From an uncultured Paracoccaceae bacterium (GTDB lineage: Bacteria; Pseudomonadota; Alphaproteobacteria; Rhodobacterales; Rhodobacteraceae), in the NCBI GenBank assembly GCA_947503775.1, contig CANNFE010000004.1, positions 124,001 to 188,000 on the forward strand: a DNA stretch of 64,000 nucleotides, in the 5' to 3' direction. Every line of letters begins with the position of its first letter. Position 1 is the first letter of the stretch. Both the position numbers and the translations under genes were made by a program. The notes under the pieces were generated by a model that was not told where the DNA came from, did no database searches, and saw only the letters and a program-made list of their open reading frames with translations. Positions 24,663 through 34,866 of this stretch are shown here, piece after piece.

Positions 24663-26338
24663 TAAAACAGCCCCTCGATCTCTCCTTCCGGGTTCAAGCC
24701 AATCTGCTCGGCCGACGGGACCCTCGGAAGGCCCGGCATCGTCATGATCTCTCCGCAGATCGCCACGACAAACCCTGCTCCCGCGCTCAACCGGACCTCC
24801 CGGATGGGCACGCCATGCCCGGTCGGAGCGCCCCTCAAACTGGGATCCGTCGAAAAGCTGTACTGCGTTTTTGCCATACAAATCGGGAGGTTACCGTATC
24901 CATCTTCCTCCCACTGGCGCAGTTGATCGCGGATCTTCTTATCGGCAAGCACCTCATCGGCGCGGTAGATCCGCTTCGCGATCGTGTCAATCTTGTCGAA
25001 AAGGCTCATGTCATCAGGGTAAAGCGGCGCGAACTGCGCCGCCCCGCTATCGGCCAACTCGGCCACGCGGTTTGCAAGATCGGTGATCCCGGAAGAGCCC
25101 TTTTCCCAGTGTTTACAAAGGATTGCCTCAGATCCTTGCTCTTCCACATAGCTTTGAACAGCCTGAACTTCGGCCTCCGTATCTCCCGAGAAATGGTTAA
25201 TCGCGACAACGACGGGAACCCCGAAGGATTTGACGTTTTCGATATGGCGCCCCAGGTTCGGACATCCCGCCTCGACCGCCTCGACATTCTCTTCGCCCAG
25301 ATCCTGTTTGGCGACGCCCCCGTTCATCTTCATCGCCCGAACAGTCGCCACCAGAACCACCACATCTGGTGCAATACCGGCCTTTCGACACTTGATATTC
25401 ATGAACTTCTCGGCGCCAAGATCCGCACCAAAGCCCGCTTCCGTCACCACGTAATCCGCCAGTTTCAAAGCCGTCGTGGTCGCGATCACCGAATTGCAGC
25501 CATGCGCTATATTGGCAAAGGGACCGCCATGTACAAAAGCCGGATTGTTTTCAAGCGTTTGCACCAGGTTGGGCTGCATCGCCTGCTGCAAAAGGACAGT
25601 CATCGCGCCGTCCGCCTTGATATCACGCGCATAAATCGGAGACCGATCCCGCCGATACGCCACGATGATATCACCAAGCCGCTTCTGCAGATCCGCCAGA
25701 TCGGTCGCAAGACACAGGATCGCCATCACCTCCGAGGCGACTGTGATGTCAAAGCCTGTCTGCCGCGGAAAACCATTCGCCACGCCGCCAAGCGACGTAA
25801 CGGTATCGCGCAGGGCCCTGTCGTTCATATCCATCACGCGGCGCCACGTGACCCGACGCTCGTCGATCTCAAGCGAATTGCCCCAGTAAATATGGTTGTC
25901 GATCATAGCACTTAGCAGATTATGCGCGCTGGTGATCGCATGGAAATCTCCGGTGAAGTGAAGGTTCATCTCCTCCATCGGCACGACCTGCGCATAGCCC
26001 CCGCCAGCAGCGCCCCCCTTCATCCCGAAACATGGACCAAGCGAGGCTTCACGAATACAGATCGCGGCTTTCTTGCCGATCGCGTTAAGCCCGTCTCCAA
26101 GTCCGACGGTCGTCGTGGTCTTGCCCTCCCCTGCCGGGGTCGGATTGATCGCCGTCACAAGGATGAGCTTCCCGTCCGGGCGATCCGCCACGCTTTCGAT
26201 GAACTCCGCCGAAACCTTGGCCTTGTCATGCCCGAAGGGCACCAGTGCCGCCTCCTCGATCCCGAGGCGCTGCCCAATGTCGGAGATGGGCCGTTTTTTG
26301 GCAGCCCGGGCGATTTCAATGTCGGTCAGGTGGCTCAT
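24662..26338 (-). CDS. fhs: Formate-tetrahydrofolate ligase
   Basis: A 558-residue ATP-dependent enzyme joining formate to tetrahydrofolate to give 10-formyl-THF. The nucleotide loop [20 protein letters not shown] (about 66-85), [20 protein letters not shown] (about 108-127), the long conserved body with [20 protein letters not shown], and the C-terminal [15 protein letters not shown] are family hallmarks. Length is typical. FolD follows on the same strand. In Roseobacter-group bacteria Fhs and FolD often support C1 metabolism from glycine betaine, DMSP or methyl compounds, which is a plausible context but not shown here. Confidence 0.97.
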   Translation of the reverse strand: MSHLTDIEIARAAKKRPISDIGQRLGIEEAALVPFGHDKAKVSAEFIESVADRPDGKLILVTAINPTPAGEGKTTTTVGLGDGLNAIGKKAAICIREASLGPCFGMKGGAAGGGYAQVVPMEEMNLHFTGDFHAITSAHNLLSAMIDNHIYWGNSLEIDERRVTWRRVMDMNDRALRDTVTSLGGVANGFPRQTGFDITVASEVMAILCLATDLADLQKRLGDIIVAYRRDRSPIYARDIKADGAMTVLLQQAMQPNLVQTLENNPAFVHGGPFANIAHGCNSVIATTTALKLADYVVTEAGFGADLGAEKFMNIKCRKAGIAPDVVVLVATVRAMKMNGGVAKQDLGEENVEAVEAGCPNLGRHIENVKSFGVPVVVAINHFSGDTEAEVQAVQSYVEEQGSEAILCKHWEKGSSGITDLANRVAELADSGAAQFAPLYPDDMSLFDKIDTIAKRIYRADEVLADKKIRDQLRQWEEDGYGNLPICMAKTQYSFSTDPSLRGAPTGHGVPIREVRLSAGAGFVVAICGEIMTMPGLPRVPSAEQIGLNPEGEIEGLF

Positions 26339-26461
26339 GTCATTGCTTTCAGATCAATCTCTCTGCGGCCATGTTACGCAAAGCGGGATGAGGAAAGGCG
26401 GCGGGAGCGACCTTTCCACGTCGTATCGCGGCCTTGCGATTACCGCTGGCCCGCCGGGTGC

Positions 26462-27040
26462 TTAGGGTGCCCAGGCTCGTTGAGCAGGGACATGCAGAGT
26501 GATGGCATCGCCGACCTTAAGAATACCCTCCCGCTCGACCCAGGCCGTCACGCCCCGGCGGTCCTTGGCGGCTGCCTTGAACGCGGCGCCATGCCCGGGC
26601 GCGTCCTCATCGATGACCTTGGCTGGCAGGTGGCAGGGCTGGTTTTCCATATCGACGGTCAGGGTCGCACCGGATCCGGCCTGGAGCCGTGAGGACGGCG
26701 GGATATGGGTGAAATCGGGAATGCCATCGATGACCATGCTTGCGCCGATCCAGGCCGGATCAAAGCTGCCAAGATCGCTCGCCTCGGCAATCTTCTCCAG
26801 CTCTTCCTGAGAGACGACCGATAACTGCCTCACATTGCGGATCTCTGTTCCCTTGGGATATTGCGTCACGACCCGGCTACAGGACGGACGGGTCAGGCCG
26901 CCATGAGCCTCCCCTTCGAGCCCCGAGAAGCGGGCCTCGACAGCCGTCAGGCTCGTCGAGCGCAACGCATCCTCGCGGTTTACGACCCGGCCAAGCCAGA
27001 CAATCTTTCCAACATGTTCGGTCTTTATCAGTGCGGGCAA
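26462..27040 (-). CDS. MOSC-domain protein
   Basis: A 192-residue MOSC domain protein, a family of sulfur carriers related to the molybdenum-cofactor sulfurase C-terminus. Features are LTAVEARFSGLEGEAHGGLTR near residue 30, RNVRQLSVVSQEEL near 70, and the conserved cysteine in MENQPCHLPAKVI near 135. The start is placed at TTG 27040 with the Shine-Dalgarno CGGAGG. The longer frame from GTG 27094 begins inside the ftsH terminator hairpin and is rejected. It stands between ftsH and fhs on the same strand. The acceptor molecule is unknown. Confidence 0.84.
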   Translation of the reverse strand: MPALIKTEHVGKIVWLGRVVNREDALRSTSLTAVEARFSGLEGEAHGGLTRPSCSRVVTQYPKGTEIRNVRQLSVVSQEELEKIAEASDLGSFDPAWIGASMVIDGIPDFTHIPPSSRLQAGSGATLTVDMENQPCHLPAKVIDEDAPGHGAAFKAAAKDRRGVTAWVEREGILKVGDAITLHVPAQRAWAP

Positions 27041-27082
27041 GGGAAGCCTCCGACAATCAGGTATCCATCCTTGAGGTGAACG

Positions 27083-27113
27083 AAAAAAGCCCACCGCACA
27101 AGGGCGGTGGGCT
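27083..27113 (-). terminator. Intrinsic terminator of ftsH (minus strand)
   Basis: A 10-bp stem (27104-27113 with 27088-27097, AGCCCACCGC/GCGGTGGGCT, 6-nt loop) followed on the minus strand by a run of six T (27083-27088 complement). It begins 28 nt after the ftsH stop. This is a canonical Rho-independent terminator. Confidence 0.88.
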
Positions 27114-27140
27114 GTGATCTTTCGAGCTCAGCAAAACGGC

Positions 27141-29081
27141 CTATGACGTGGGCTCAGGCTCCAGCGTTCCGCCGCTTTCCTTTGGCTTGCGAGGTTTGGT
27201 CTTCGGAATCGCCGTGATCGAGCTGCCGCTTGGCGGAGGCGGATCATCAGCATCATCCCCTATATTCAGCTTCTCGCCCGCGATCACCTTCTTGATCTCA
27301 TCGCCGGTGAGCGTCTCGTATTCAAGAAGGCCTTGCGCAAGGCGCTCGAACTCTTCCGAGCGATCCTCGATGATCTTGTAAGCGTGATCGTATCCATCCT
27401 GGATAAAGCCGCGCACTTCCTCTTCGATCAGCTCTTTGGTCTTGGCGGAGACCGAGAAGCCGGCCGTGTTGCCCTGATATCCTTCATGAGCTTCGGAATA
27501 GTCGATATTGCCGACCTTGTCTGACATCCCCCAGCGCATGACCATTGCGCGCGCAAGGCCACTGGCCTGCTGGATATCACCCGCAGGACCGCTCGAGACA
27601 CTTTCTTCGCCATATTTGTAGATCTCGGCTGCCTTACCGGCCATCGTCATGGTGATCTTTTCAAGCGCCTCGTCCTTGAACATCTGAAGTTTGTCCATCT
27701 CGGGAAGCGAGACAACCATGCCAAGCGCTCCGCCACGAGGAATGATCGTCGCCTTGTAGACGGGATCGGTCTTGGTCAGCGTCATGCCCACGATGGCATG
27801 ACCCGCTTCGTGATAGGCCGTCTTCTCTTTCTGATCTTGCGTAAGGACCATGGATCGCCGCTCGGCGCCCATCATGACCTTATCCTTGGCGGATTCGAAA
27901 TCGATCATCGTCACAAAGCGTCGCCCGACCCTAGCGGCAGCAAGCGCCGCCTCGTTCACCAGGTTGGCCAGATCGGCGCCGGAAAAGCCCGGCGTGCCGC
28001 GCGCGGTGATCCGCAGATCGACATCGGGGCCGAGCGGCACTTTGCGCGCATGGACGGCGAGGATTTTCTCGCGCCCTTTGATGTCGGGGTTCGGCACCTG
28101 AACCTGCCGGTCAAAGCGACCGGGTCTCAGCAAGGCAGGGTCAAGGACATCGCGGCGGTTCGTGGCCGCGACGATGATGATCCCTTCATTTGCTTCAAAT
28201 CCGTCCATCTCGACCAGAAGCTGGTTCAGCGTTTGCTCGCGCTCGTCATTGCCGCCGCCATAGCCCGCGCCACGCGACCGGCCAACAGCGTCGATCTCGT
28301 CGATGAAGACGATACAGGGCGCGTTCTTTTTGGCCTGATCGAACATATCCCGGACACGTGAGGCACCCACACCGACGAACATCTCGACAAAATCGGATCC
28401 CGAAATGGTGAAGAACGGCACGCCCGCCTCACCCGCGATGGCGCGCGCGAGCAGTGTCTTACCGGTGCCCGGAGGACCGACGAGCAAAGCGCCTTTGGGG
28501 ATCTTACCACCAAGGCGCGAGAACTTCTGCGGATTGCGCAGAAATTCAACGATTTCCTCAAGCTCTTCCTTCGCCTCATCGATGCCGGCGACATCGTCAA
28601 AGGTGACGCGTCCGTGCTTTTCGGTCAGCAGCTTGGCCCGGCTTTTACCAAAGCCCATGGCACCGCCGCGTCCACCGCCTTGCATACGGTTCATGAAGTA
28701 GACCCAGACGCCGATCAAAAGCAGGAAAGGTAGCAGGGACAAGATAAACGTCTGAAGTCCCGAGGTTTCCTGACTGAGAACGTTCAACTCGACATCACGA
28801 CCCGCGATCAGCTCAGTAACGTCCGTCTCCTGAGGTTTGATCGTCTCGTATTCGCGATTGTCGACGCGGAATCGGACGGTGTCCCCATCCAGCGTGATTT
28901 CCGCAACGTCACCTGCTTCGACCCGCTCGACAAAGTCGGAATAGCTCATCCGGCTGTTCTGAAGAGAGCCGCCACTGCCGCTGAAGACATTGAAAAGCGC
29001 CAGCACCAGAAGGAACAGCACCACCCAAAATGCGATGTTTCTCGCGTTGCCCAAGGAAAATCTCCCGAAAAATAACGGCAC
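27141..29081 (-). CDS. ftsH: ATP-dependent zinc metalloprotease FtsH
   Basis: A 646-residue membrane AAA+ protease that degrades misfolded membrane proteins and regulators. Two N-terminal membrane helices (about 12-30 and 107-127) flank a periplasmic domain. The AAA module has Walker [21 protein letters not shown] (about 195), Walker [14 protein letters not shown], and an SRH region [20 protein letters not shown]. The zinc site is [12 protein letters not shown] (about 421). The tail is proline-rich. It is downstream of tilS, the classical tilS-ftsH arrangement, and ends at a strong terminator. Confidence 0.98.
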   Translation of the reverse strand: MPLFFGRFSLGNARNIAFWVVLFLLVLALFNVFSGSGGSLQNSRMSYSDFVERVEAGDVAEITLDGDTVRFRVDNREYETIKPQETDVTELIAGRDVELNVLSQETSGLQTFILSLLPFLLLIGVWVYFMNRMQGGGRGGAMGFGKSRAKLLTEKHGRVTFDDVAGIDEAKEELEEIVEFLRNPQKFSRLGGKIPKGALLVGPPGTGKTLLARAIAGEAGVPFFTISGSDFVEMFVGVGASRVRDMFDQAKKNAPCIVFIDEIDAVGRSRGAGYGGGNDEREQTLNQLLVEMDGFEANEGIIIVAATNRRDVLDPALLRPGRFDRQVQVPNPDIKGREKILAVHARKVPLGPDVDLRITARGTPGFSGADLANLVNEAALAAARVGRRFVTMIDFESAKDKVMMGAERRSMVLTQDQKEKTAYHEAGHAIVGMTLTKTDPVYKATIIPRGGALGMVVSLPEMDKLQMFKDEALEKITMTMAGKAAEIYKYGEESVSSGPAGDIQQASGLARAMVMRWGMSDKVGNIDYSEAHEGYQGNTAGFSVSAKTKELIEEEVRGFIQDGYDHAYKIIEDRSEEFERLAQGLLEYETLTGDEIKKVIAGEKLNIGDDADDPPPPSGSSITAIPKTKPRKPKESGGTLEPEPTS

Positions 29082-29137
29082 TGCCGACGAAATCGTCAGC
29101 GCACCACAGTGTTAAGATAGAGAAGGTTGTGATTTCT

Positions 29138-30397
29138 TCAATGTGAAAGCAGATGCGACGCGAAGTCCGGCTCGCAAATCGCCTTCCATTCGTCGCCAAA
29201 CCCTGCAAGCGGAGCCGCCACAAGCTCTGAGCCCCGCCAGATTGCTGGAGTTCCCTCGAGCATTTCCCGGCGAAGCCCTCTATCTCGCCAATTGACCTGT
29301 GTCAGACCATGCGATTCGAGAGGACCAATCGTCAAGTTCTCATGCTGTCGCGATTCTGCCGGCGCGGAGATTCTCCATCGTCCGTCCCAGATCACCGCCT
29401 GACCAGCGCCTATCGCGACCCGTTGCTCAGCCGCGGCAGGTTCACGCGCGATAAGAAGGCCGCCCGCTTGGAGCCCTGGCAAGACAAGGCATCCCCCAAG
29501 AGTCGCTGTTCGACCCTCATGGGCCTCGCCCACCGCCGCGCGCAGGGCATCGAGTCGAGGACGATAGGTGTTTTGTCCGATCCAGCGGATCGCCTCGCTC
29601 AAAAGCCGCTGGCCGGTCTCTCCATTTGCGGGATCGAGCACGTGTTCAGGCAGGAAAACAGCGCCTGCATGAAGCTCGACCTCGGTCCCGGCAAGATCAT
29701 GAGCCACCCGCCGAAGGCTTTGCCGGGCAAGGCGCATATGCTCGGCCGTTTGCGTCAGACGATCGATGGTCAGGCCAAGCTCGCCAAGATGTTTCAGCAT
29801 CTGCCGCGCCTTCACACGATCAAAGCGAAGATCCTCATTGCTTGGATCATCGGCCCATGCGATCGATTGCGATGTGAGCCAGTCCCTCAGCAAAGCCCTG
29901 CGGAGATTCAGAAGCGGTCTCACCCAACCCAGAGCGCCCTCGCCAGACATTTCCGCTATACCGGCAAGGCCATCCACCCCGGACCCGCGCGCAAGACGCA
30001 TCAGAACGGTTTCAGCCTGATCGTCCTTGGTATGCCCCAGCAGAACGAACGGGATCTGATGATCGACCGCCCAATCGCCGATCAGCCGCCTTCGGGCATC
30101 ACGTGCCTTTGCCTGCAGATTGCCTTGCCCGTTCCAAGCCCAGCACAGAATGTCATGCGTCGCCTCAAGACGCGCGGCAGATTGCGCCACCAGAGCGATC
30201 TCGTGCTTTGCTTCGGGTCTGAGACCGTGATCCACAGTCACCGTCTTGAGGGTGATTGGCCTGCCCCGCGCCCAGTCCGCCGCCAGATGAAGGAGCGCCA
30301 TGGAATCTGACCCGCCCGAGACGGCGAGGCCCAAAGATCCCTCGTGATGACCAACAAGCCGGTCCAGCGCCGCGCCGACGCTTTGCGCCGGCGTCAC
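29138..30397 (-). CDS. tilS: tRNA(Ile)-lysidine synthetase TilS
   Basis: A 419-residue N-type ATP pyrophosphatase that lysidinylates C34 of tRNA-Ile(CAU) so that it reads AUA. The PP-loop LAVSGGSDSMALLHLA (about 22-37), VTVDHGLRPEAKHE (about 55), LLGHTKDDQAETVLMRLARGSG (about 118) and VRPLLNLRRALLRDWL are diagnostic. The C-terminal half is less conserved, as usual. The start overlaps the cpoB stop by 4 nt, so it is translated as part of the tol-pal operon, and ftsH follows 56 nt later. Confidence 0.94.
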   Translation of the reverse strand: MTPAQSVGAALDRLVGHHEGSLGLAVSGGSDSMALLHLAADWARGRPITLKTVTVDHGLRPEAKHEIALVAQSAARLEATHDILCWAWNGQGNLQAKARDARRRLIGDWAVDHQIPFVLLGHTKDDQAETVLMRLARGSGVDGLAGIAEMSGEGALGWVRPLLNLRRALLRDWLTSQSIAWADDPSNEDLRFDRVKARQMLKHLGELGLTIDRLTQTAEHMRLARQSLRRVAHDLAGTEVELHAGAVFLPEHVLDPANGETGQRLLSEAIRWIGQNTYRPRLDALRAAVGEAHEGRTATLGGCLVLPGLQAGGLLIAREPAAAEQRVAIGAGQAVIWDGRWRISAPAESRQHENLTIGPLESHGLTQVNWRDRGLRREMLEGTPAIWRGSELVAAPLAGFGDEWKAICEPDFASHLLSH

Positions 30398-31212
30398 TGA
30401 CAGCTGAGAGACGCCATCGCCGCCTGAGCTTCGCTGACTTGAGCGTTGCCGGGAAACCGGATCTCCACCTCTGCCAGCGTCGTACAGGCATCCTGCACTT
30501 GGCCGATCGCGCCCAAAGACGTGCCCAGCTTCGTCAGAGCCTCCGGCGCGAACTCTCCATCCGTATCGCCTGAAAACGCGTCGAGATAAGCCCGCGCGGC
30601 ATCGGTCCTTTGACCAAGCTCTTCGAGGGATCGACCCCGCAAAAGATGGGCCTCTGCCGTCAATGGGCCGCCTGGGTAATTCTCGGCAAAAGACGTGAAC
30701 CGCTCGCTGGCAAGCTGAAACTCAGCGGCATCGAACGCTTCTTTTGCAAGATCGAACTCGGCCCGTTCGCCTGCGGCCAGACCGGTATCAGCACTTGAGA
30801 GCGGGGGCAAAGCAGGTGCCGGTGTCTGCGCCTCCTCCCCGCCGAGCGACGGCGTGTCCCCCAGGCTGGAAATGTCGCAATCCGCCTCAAGCTCGCAAAG
30901 CCGAAACTCGAGGCTTCCAATCCGATTGGTCCCGTCCCGGACAACCTGACCGACACGGAACTCAAGCTCCTCCGTCTTCGAGGTGAGCCGTTGAAGCTCC
31001 GCCTCCAACCCGGCCAGACGCTCGAGAGCCGTCGTACCGCCCGCGGATGTCCCGGCCCCTTGCGTCGTAGAGAGTTCCCGATTGAGGGTCTGGATCTCGA
31101 CATAGAGAACTGCAAGCTCCTGCCGAATATCCGCAAGGGTCTGATCCCGCTCCTGGGCAAAAGCGGGCAGAGATCCGAGGCACAAAGCTGAAGCAAGAAG
31201 AAATCGGCGCAT
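30394..31212 (-). CDS. cpoB: Tol-Pal periplasmic coordinator CpoB/YbgF
   Basis: A 272-residue periplasmic protein. The signal peptide is residues 1 to about 19 (MRRFLLASALCLGSLPAFAQ). The N-terminal coiled coil is about 24-95 (ELAVLYVEIQTLNRELSTTQ, LAGLEAELQRLTSKTEELEF). A linker and C-terminal TPR repeats (AFDAAEFQLASERFTSFAEN, DAARAYLDAFSG) follow. CpoB couples Tol-Pal with peptidoglycan synthesis at the septum. The ATG at 31212 is chosen because the export signal starts there. It sits 12 nt after pal. Confidence 0.93.
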   Translation of the reverse strand: MRRFLLASALCLGSLPAFAQERDQTLADIRQELAVLYVEIQTLNRELSTTQGAGTSAGGTTALERLAGLEAELQRLTSKTEELEFRVGQVVRDGTNRIGSLEFRLCELEADCDISSLGDTPSLGGEEAQTPAPALPPLSSADTGLAAGERAEFDLAKEAFDAAEFQLASERFTSFAENYPGGPLTAEAHLLRGRSLEELGQRTDAARAYLDAFSGDTDGEFAPEALTKLGTSLGAIGQVQDACTTLAEVEIRFPGNAQVSEAQAAMASLSCQ

Positions 31213-31223
31213 AAATTCAGGTC

Positions 31224-31754
31224 CTAGCTGACGGCTCCGGTCGAGATAATCGTGACCGCCCGTCGGTTTTGCGCATAGCACGCTTCGGTCGAACAGATCT
31301 CGACAGGACGCTCTTTGCCGTAGCTGATGGTTTGAAGCCGGGACTGCGGCACCCCTTTGGATACGAGGTATTCCCGAACCGCATTCGCGCGGCGCGCGCC
31401 AAGGGCAAGGTTGTACTCTCGGGTGCCTTGTTCGTCCGCATGGCCTTCGACAACAGCAAGGTAGTCTGGGTTCGACATCAGCCAGCCGGCCTGTCCATCG
31501 AGGGTTGCGCGCCCTTCAGCCGTGATCGTCGATGTGTCGACCGCAAAAAGCACGCGGTCCCCAATTGTCTGGCTGAAATATTGCGGGCTGGACGGGTCCG
31601 AAACACCGCCCTGTCCGGCACTGAGCGGCACGCCGTCACCGAACGCTCCGTTCGGATCACCTCCAGCGCCGTTCTCTCCGAACCGGTCGGCATTGGTACA
31701 GGCGGACAGGGCAAGGCCCACCGCAAAAAGTGAAGCAAGGCGAATGGAGGTCAT
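31224..31754 (-). CDS. pal: Peptidoglycan-associated lipoprotein Pal
   Basis: A 176-residue outer-membrane lipoprotein of the Tol-Pal system. The lipobox ALSAC has the cysteine at about residue 19. The OmpA-like domain is about 65-172: TITAEGRATLDGQAGWL, VVEGHADEQGTREYNLALGARRANAVREYLV, ISYGKERPVEICSTEACYAQNRR. A Gly/Asn-rich linker lies between. It binds meso-DAP of the wall and is pulled by TolB/TolA during constriction. It is flanked by tolB (68-nt gap) and cpoB. Confidence 0.96.
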   Translation of the reverse strand: MTSIRLASLFAVGLALSACTNADRFGENGAGGDPNGAFGDGVPLSAGQGGVSDPSSPQYFSQTIGDRVLFAVDTSTITAEGRATLDGQAGWLMSNPDYLAVVEGHADEQGTREYNLALGARRANAVREYLVSKGVPQSRLQTISYGKERPVEICSTEACYAQNRRAVTIISTGAVS

Positions 31755-31822
31755 GGTACGTTCCCTGTTTTTGTCTTTGCTCTTGTTGCCTGTCTTTTAG
31801 CATGGCTGATGCGGGTTGAAAA

Positions 31823-33193
31823 TCACGGTTGAAGCGGTCCCCAGGACGGATCTGATGCCGGGCCGGGTGTGGTGATCCGTTTGAGATTCACCCCTGTGAT
31901 ATCGACCGAATAAAGCGCAGGCTCACCCGTCGCGCCGAGCGTGTCGCGCGTGAACATCAAGACGCGGCCATTCGGCGACCAGGTCGGACCCTCATCGAGC
32001 GGCGAGGCGGTGAGCAGGCGCTCTTCGCTGCCATCGGTGCGCATCACGCCGATGAAGAAGCGGCCCTGGTTCTGTTTTGTGAACGCGATGAGATCTCCCC
32101 GCGGGCTCCAAACGGGGGTGCCATAGCGCCCCTCGCCGAAACTGATCCGCGTCGGCTCTCCGCCATTTGAGCCCAGCACATAAAGCTGCTGGGTTCCCGA
32201 TCGGTCACTTTCAAAGACGATCTGCTGGCCGTCCGGGCTAAGGCTCGGTGCCGTCTCGATGGAAGGGGCAGAGGTCAGCCGGGTGCTTTGCCCGCTGCCT
32301 AGATCCGTGCGGTAGATATCCGTATTGCCGCCATTGCTCAGCGAATAGATCACTTGCGTGCCATCGCGCGAAAAGCGCGGGCTGAACGCCATCTCGCCCG
32401 GAGCGGTCGGGATCTCGCGGCGCCCGACGGAAGCCACATCGATCATATTGATCCGGGGGAAACCGCTTTCATAGCTCGTATAGAGCACCCGGTCTCCATT
32501 CGGCGAAAAGCGCGGCGCCAGGACGATGGAGGAACTGTCCGTCAGAAACTGCACGTTCGCCCCATCGTAGTCCATGATGGCGAGACGCTTGCGGCGATCA
32601 TCCTTCGGCCCCGCCTCGGAGACAAATACGACGCGGCTGTCGAAATAGGGATCTTCGCCCGTAACCCGCGCATAAACTTGATCGGCTACTTTGTGGGCAA
32701 TACGTCGCCAACCGGCGGTGGTTCCTACAAGTTGCTGGCCTTCCCCAAGTTCAGTGCCAGAAAAGACATCGTATAGGCGGAATTTTACGATGACCTGATC
32801 TCTGTTCACAGCGACAGCGCCGGTTAAGAGGCCTGTTGCGTTAATCGCTCGCCAGTCGGGAAAACGGATTGGGGCGGTGAACGAGGACACCTGGCTGATA
32901 AAGGCTTCTGTCGGGATCTGACGAAAAAGACCGCTTCCAACCAGATCTTCAGTAATCACCCGACTGATATCTGCAGCGATGGTAGCAGCATTCGCTGTCT
33001 CGGGTTGAAACTCAGGAATCGCGAGTGGAAGTGGTGAAATTTTTCCATCTATGACTATGATGCAAAGCTTGATATCTGGCGAACAATCCGATTGAGCCGC
33101 AGCCGGGGTTCTGCCGCCAAGAAGCAGACCCATCATAAGGGCGAAGCAAAAAACTCTCATGCTGCCCATCACAAACTGTGTCATCGATACCAT
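31823..33193 (-). CDS. tolB: Tol-Pal translocation protein TolB
   Basis: A protein of up to 456 residues in the periplasm that binds Pal and TolA. A signal peptide ends near [10 protein letters not shown] (about residue 34). An N-terminal domain (about 40-190) is followed by a six-bladed beta-propeller with repeats such as [56 protein letters not shown] and [14 protein letters not shown]. The exact start is uncertain: in-frame ATGs at 33193, 33184 and 33169 all leave a signal peptide. The 5' third is clearly more AT-rich than the rest. Confidence 0.95.
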   Translation of the reverse strand: MVSMTQFVMGSMRVFCFALMMGLLLGGRTPAAAQSDCSPDIKLCIIVIDGKISPLPLAIPEFQPETANAATIAADISRVITEDLVGSGLFRQIPTEAFISQVSSFTAPIRFPDWRAINATGLLTGAVAVNRDQVIVKFRLYDVFSGTELGEGQQLVGTTAGWRRIAHKVADQVYARVTGEDPYFDSRVVFVSEAGPKDDRRKRLAIMDYDGANVQFLTDSSSIVLAPRFSPNGDRVLYTSYESGFPRINMIDVASVGRREIPTAPGEMAFSPRFSRDGTQVIYSLSNGGNTDIYRTDLGSGQSTRLTSAPSIETAPSLSPDGQQIVFESDRSGTQQLYVLGSNGGEPTRISFGEGRYGTPVWSPRGDLIAFTKQNQGRFFIGVMRTDGSEERLLTASPLDEGPTWSPNGRVLMFTRDTLGATGEPALYSVDITGVNLKRITTPGPASDPSWGPLQP

Positions 33194-33232
33194 CTCTGTT
33201 CAGCCCTTGCTAAATATCCGCACTGTCACGCG

Positions 33233-34414
33233 CTATCGCAGGCGCATCTGGTTCGGATCGAACGTTATCTGCACTCTACTCCACTGGTCGTACTTTTCGA
33301 CAGGAAGGTCATAGCCTCCCTTTTCGCAGCGAAGTATTGCTACTCTTGCAGCCTCAAATGCTGCCCGGGTGGCCGCATCGCTGGGCCCATCGGACCTTGC
33401 CATCTCGATATTGCTGACCTGACCCGATTGGCTCAGATCGAAGGTGACGGCGACCGTCGTGCGCTGGGCATCGGTGCCGATCGGAAGCGCCCAGCAATCC
33501 GAGATCGCCACGCGGAACCCTTCGAGCTCGCCGGATGTCAGCGGAGCGCCGGACGGGGTCGGTGTCTCCTCGCTGTCGAGGATCTGCTCAAGTGTGCTTG
33601 TAATCGAATCTGTGGGAGCATCGGCTGGCTCTTCCTCAGACGGCTCTGTTTCGCTGACCTCTTGCGCAGCCGGCGGTTGCGGACGCCGAAGCTGAGGACG
33701 TAATGATGTTGTCGGAGCCAGCGCAACCTCTTCGTCTTGAATGACGGGCGCATCCTCGGGCTCATCCGCCTCTGTCACGATTGCCGAGCTTTGCTCTTCT
33801 TCGGCGGTCGCCTCCTGCTCTTCGGCGGGCGTCTCGGATGTCTCGGCCTCGACAACAGCCTCTTGTGTCTGATCGGCGATCTCTACGTCTGGCTCGGGAG
33901 GCGCAACATTGTCGGAGGAAATGACGTCCGACGGGCGAGGACGCGGACGGGTCGACGTACCGACGGCCGTATTCACTGGCGGAGGCGGTGGTGTGGGCGG
34001 GGCGGGTTCCGGCGCGGGCTCCGGCTCTGGCGTTGGCGGCGCGGGAACTGGCTGCTCGGGTGCCGGTGCGGGATCCGCCGCGGGCGGGGGCGTTGCCGCG
34101 GTTGGAACCGATGGCTCGGGCGGCGCTTCTACGACCGGTGCCTCCTGAGGAGCCTCGTCCAACGGAAACTCGGGCGCGACCAGTGATGGTGGAAGTTCGG
34201 ACGGGACGTTCGGCGCTTCGCGAGAGGTCAGATTAGCAAATTCCTCGGAGGACACGACATCGACCTCGGCGATATCAAACGGAAGCGGGTCTGAAGACAG
34301 CCCCCAGCCAAGCACGAGCCAGCCCAGAAAAATGACATGGCCTGAGACAGAGACATATGCGCCGGGCGACACGGGGGCGCCCCTACCCGTTCTCTTCGGT
34401 CGCAGGGGGATCAC
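33233..34414 (-). CDS. tolA: TolA-like energy-coupling protein
   Basis: A 393-residue protein that links the TolQR motor to TolB-Pal. One N-terminal membrane anchor (about 22-40, VSVSGHVIFLGWLVLGWGL) precedes a proline/alanine-rich spacer (about 85-160) and a long acidic spacer (about 170-275) instead of the lysine/alanine-rich helix of E. coli TolA. The C-terminal domain (about 300-393) resembles the TonB/TolA fold (CWALPIGTDAQRTTVAVTFDLSQSGQVSNIEMARSDG). The gene overlaps tolR by 32 nt. The acidic spacer is common in alphaproteobacterial TolA. Confidence 0.88.
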   Translation of the reverse strand: MIPLRPKRTGRGAPVSPGAYVSVSGHVIFLGWLVLGWGLSSDPLPFDIAEVDVVSSEEFANLTSREAPNVPSELPPSLVAPEFPLDEAPQEAPVVEAPPEPSVPTAATPPPAADPAPAPEQPVPAPPTPEPEPAPEPAPPTPPPPPVNTAVGTSTRPRPRPSDVISSDNVAPPEPDVEIADQTQEAVVEAETSETPAEEQEATAEEEQSSAIVTEADEPEDAPVIQDEEVALAPTTSLRPQLRRPQPPAAQEVSETEPSEEEPADAPTDSITSTLEQILDSEETPTPSGAPLTSGELEGFRVAISDCWALPIGTDAQRTTVAVTFDLSQSGQVSNIEMARSDGPSDAATRAAFEAARVAILRCEKGGYDLPVEKYDQWSRVQITFDPNQMRLR

Positions 34415-34865
34415 CGATATCAGTCACAAGCCCGATATTCGAAAACCCGCCGGCATTCAGATCGCCCATCACTGTCGCAAGACTGTTCCAGGACACCGTT
34501 CGATCTGCGCGGACGAAGACACGGTCGCTCTCTCTCTCGGCAGAGATGGCCGTCAGCCGGGCCACGAGATTGGATGCGGCCACTTCGGTTTCCTGGATCA
34601 GGATCTGTCCTTCGGCTGTCAGCGTGACCGTCAGCGGCTCTTCATTATCTGTCGGTAGGGCGTTCGCTGCCGTTTCAGGCATGTTGACCGGAACGCCCAC
34701 CGTCAGCAGTGGCGCCGCCACCATGAAAATGATGAGCAGAACGAGCATCACATCCACGAATGGCGTGACGTTGATCTCGGCCATGGGCGCACTGCGGCGG
34801 GCCCGGCGACCGCGCCTGCGCCCGCCTCCACCGCCGCCGTCTTTCTGAATGACCCCGGCGACCAT
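34383..34865 (-). CDS. tolR: Tol-Pal motor protein TolR
   Basis: A 160-residue ExbD/TolR protein. One membrane helix includes the proton-relay aspartate in INVTPFVDVMLVLLIIFMV (about residues 31-49). The periplasmic domain is about 55-160. The start is taken at ATG 34865 because the basic, glycine-rich lead (KDGGGGGGRRRGRRARR) belongs to the cytoplasmic tail and the codon sits next to the tolQ stop. The upstream 21 residues of the longer frame lie inside tolQ. The 3' end overlaps tolA. Confidence 0.93.
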   Translation of the reverse strand: MVAGVIQKDGGGGGGRRRGRRARRSAPMAEINVTPFVDVMLVLLIIFMVAAPLLTVGVPVNMPETAANALPTDNEEPLTVTLTAEGQILIQETEVAASNLVARLTAISAERESDRVFVRADRTVSWNSLATVMGDLNAGGFSNIGLVTDIGDPPATEENG

Positions 34866-34866
34866 A

